Origin: Pseudomonadota bacterium
Lineage (GTDB): Bacteria; Pseudomonadota; Gammaproteobacteria; Xanthomonadales; Xanthomonadaceae
Direction of reading: 5' to 3'
NCBI GenBank assembly: GCA_023444765.1
Contig: JAEXLY010000271.1
Coordinates: 1-7,287, forward strand
Length of the DNA: 7,287 nt
Part shown: positions 6,405-7,287 of the stretch, piece after piece
Position numbering within the stretch: position 1 is the first letter of the stretch
How the letters are laid out: each line of letters begins with the position of its first letter
Notes under the pieces: model-generated
What the model was told of the DNA's origin: nothing
Databases searched by the model: none
What the model saw: the letters and a program-made list of their open reading frames with translations, nothing else
Program-made: the position numbers and the translations under genes

Positions 6405-7086
6405 CGGCCAGGTCCTCGGGGGCGATGTCGTCGACCAGGCGTCCGTGGTCGAGCACCAGCACGCGCTTGCGCATGCGCTTGACCAGGCCGAGGTCGTGGC
6501 TGGCCACGAGCACGCTGGTGCCGCGCTCGGGCAGCGAGGCGAACAGCGCCATGATCTCGGCCGAGAGCGTGGGATCGAGATTGCCGGTCGGCTCGTCCGC
6601 CACCAGCAGGCGCGGCTCGGCCACCACCGCGCGCGCGATGCCCACGCGCTGCTGCTCGCCGGCCGACAGCTGGCCCGGCAACGCGGCCTCGCGCTCGCCA
6701 AGGCCCAGCCGCTCGAGCACGCTGCGCACGCGCTTGCCGATCTCGGCGCGACGCATGCCACGCAGGATCAACGGCAGCGCGATGTTGTCGAACACGCTGC
6801 GGTCGGTGAGCAGGCGATGGTCCTGGAACACCACGCCCACCTCGCGACGGTGCATGGCGACCCTGCGGCCGCGCAGCTTGAGCAGGTTGCGCTCGTTGAA
6901 CAGCACCGCGCCGCGGCTGGGACGTTCGGCGAGGTGGATCAGCTTCAGCAGCGTGCTCTTGCCCGCGCCGGAATGTCCGGTGAGGAACAGCATCTCGCCC
7001 GCGCCAACCTCGAAACTGACCTCGGCGAGCGCAGCGCGCCCACCGGAATACTGCTTGCTGACGCTGTCGAAACGCAGGACGGCCAT
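6397..7086 (-). CDS. ftsE: Cell-division ATP-binding protein FtsE
   Basis: Cytoplasmic ABC ATPase that pairs with FtsX and links ATP hydrolysis to septal wall remodelling. All ATPase motifs are intact in the 229 residues: Walker A GHSGAGKST at 37-45, Q-loop Gln88 in VVFQDHRLL, signature LSAGEQQR at 140-147, Walker B LLVADEP at 160-166 with catalytic Glu165, D-loop NLD at 169-171, and switch His197 in ASHD. The length is close to the roughly 222 residues of E. coli FtsE. The ATG at 7086 gives the usual family N-terminus (VLRFDSVSKQY), but no Shine-Dalgarno precedes it, and a -10-like box lies only 7 nt upstream, so the mRNA may be leaderless. It is the first gene of the four-gene operon; the 3' end overlaps ftsX by 8 nt. 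Confidence 0.96.
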   Translation of the reverse strand: MAVLRFDSVSKQYSGGRAALAEVSFEVGAGEMLFLTGHSGAGKSTLLKLIHLAERPSRGAVLFNERNLLKLRGRRVAMHRREVGVVFQDHRLLTDRSVFDNIALPLILRGMRRAEIGKRVRSVLERLGLGEREAALPGQLSAGEQQRVGIARAVVAEPRLLVADEPTGNLDPTLSAEIMALFASLPERGTSVLVASHDLGLVKRMRKRVLVLDHGRLVDDIAPEDLADG

Positions 7087-7093
7087 GGCCGGA

Positions 7094-7120
7094 AGTATCG
7101 CAGAACTGGCATCGACCCAA
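7094..7120 (-). promoter_or_regulatory. Candidate promoter of the ftsE-ftsX-regulator-ung operon
   Basis: Reading the minus strand, TTGGGT (7120-7115) is followed after 15 nt by GATACT (7099-7094), which carries the extended -10 dinucleotide in TGC (7102-7100). The -10 box matches the consensus at four of six bases and the -35 at about three, and the spacer is short. A start 6-8 nt downstream would fall at or next to the ftsE ATG. The evidence is weak; it is listed because it is the best match in the short upstream region. Confidence 0.3.
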
Positions 7121-7287
7121 TCGCATCGGATGTCCGCTTTGCGACGCGGGACAAGGCCGCCGTGGCATGCCGTCGGCAGGCCCGGGGGAACGCGCAGGCA
7201 TGACGGCGCGACGTTGGCGGCCGTGAACGCGACCCGTCGGCGGCGGCGGATGTCCGTGGCAGCGGATTCACGCGGTCGCGCCAGCGC
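7121..7287. other. Region upstream of ftsE with no callable gene
   Basis: This stretch lies upstream of ftsE and reaches the window edge. On the + strand a GTG at 7223 opens a frame that stays open to the last base (MNATRRRRRMSVAADSRG), with an in-frame ATG at 7250. It could be the start of a divergent gene, but there is no ribosome binding site and at most 22 residues are visible. A minus-strand ATG at 7201 opens a frame that runs through ftsE out of phase and is a shadow. I see no RNA gene or clear repeat here. Confidence 0.3.

Noticed and set aside
4944..6482. 512-residue + strand open frame opposite the regulator and ftsX
   Set aside because: Gln/His/Arg-rich translation typical of the antisense of GC-rich coding DNA; the opposite strand carries clear FtsX and receiver motifs.
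6405..6761. Longer ftsX start upstream within ftsE (frame open to 6761)
   Set aside because: The extra 119 residues are antiphase ftsE sequence with no family similarity; the ATG at 6404 has a GAGG and gives the expected FtsX N-terminus.
6278..7201. 307-residue minus-strand frame covering ftsE in another phase
   Set aside because: Arg/Gln-rich shadow frame; the overlapping FtsE frame has every ABC ATPase motif.

Overview
This is a high-GC, gene-dense stretch of chromosome. The gene content points to a gammaproteobacterium of the Xanthomonadaceae/Lysobacteraceae type: a copAB copper-resistance pair with a very His-rich CopB, a GC-rich REP-like hairpin, an ftsE-ftsX pair, and GC-driven open frames on the opposite strand of most genes. 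The lineage is an inference from gene content and composition; no marker gene such as rRNA is present.

The left part (1-3668, + strand) is a copper-resistance operon. A 5'-truncated copA (periplasmic multicopper oxidase, all four copper motifs intact) runs into copB (outer-membrane copper protein) through an ATGA stop/start overlap. CopB is the outstanding gene. Between its signal peptide and an ordinary CopB beta-barrel domain lies about 350 residues of His/Cys/Met-rich repeats: seven copies of a Cys-x3-His-x2-Met-x-His-Cys motif, four of them heading perfect 174-bp (58-residue) tandem units. CopA carries its own smaller Cys/Met repeat in its linker. The likely division of labour is oxidation of Cu(I) by CopA in the periplasm and copper sequestration at the outer membrane by CopB.

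The 211-bp gap 3669-3879 separates convergent transcription units. It holds a GC-rich REP-like hairpin and a second element with a perfect 13-bp stem whose loop is complementary over 9 bases to the sequence next to the ung stop codon. These are two mutually competing hairpins, probably serving as transcript ends.

The right part (3880-7086, - strand) looks like one operon read right to left: ftsE, ftsX, a two-receiver response regulator, and ung. The joints are an 8-nt overlap, a 6-nt gap and a 4-nt overlap. FtsE and FtsX form the cell-division ABC complex, and Ung is the family 1 uracil-DNA glycosylase. The regulator has no output domain, and its first receiver lacks the phospho-acceptor Asp. 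The last 201 bases (7087-7287) hold a weak candidate promoter for ftsE, very close to its start codon, and no gene that can be called with confidence.
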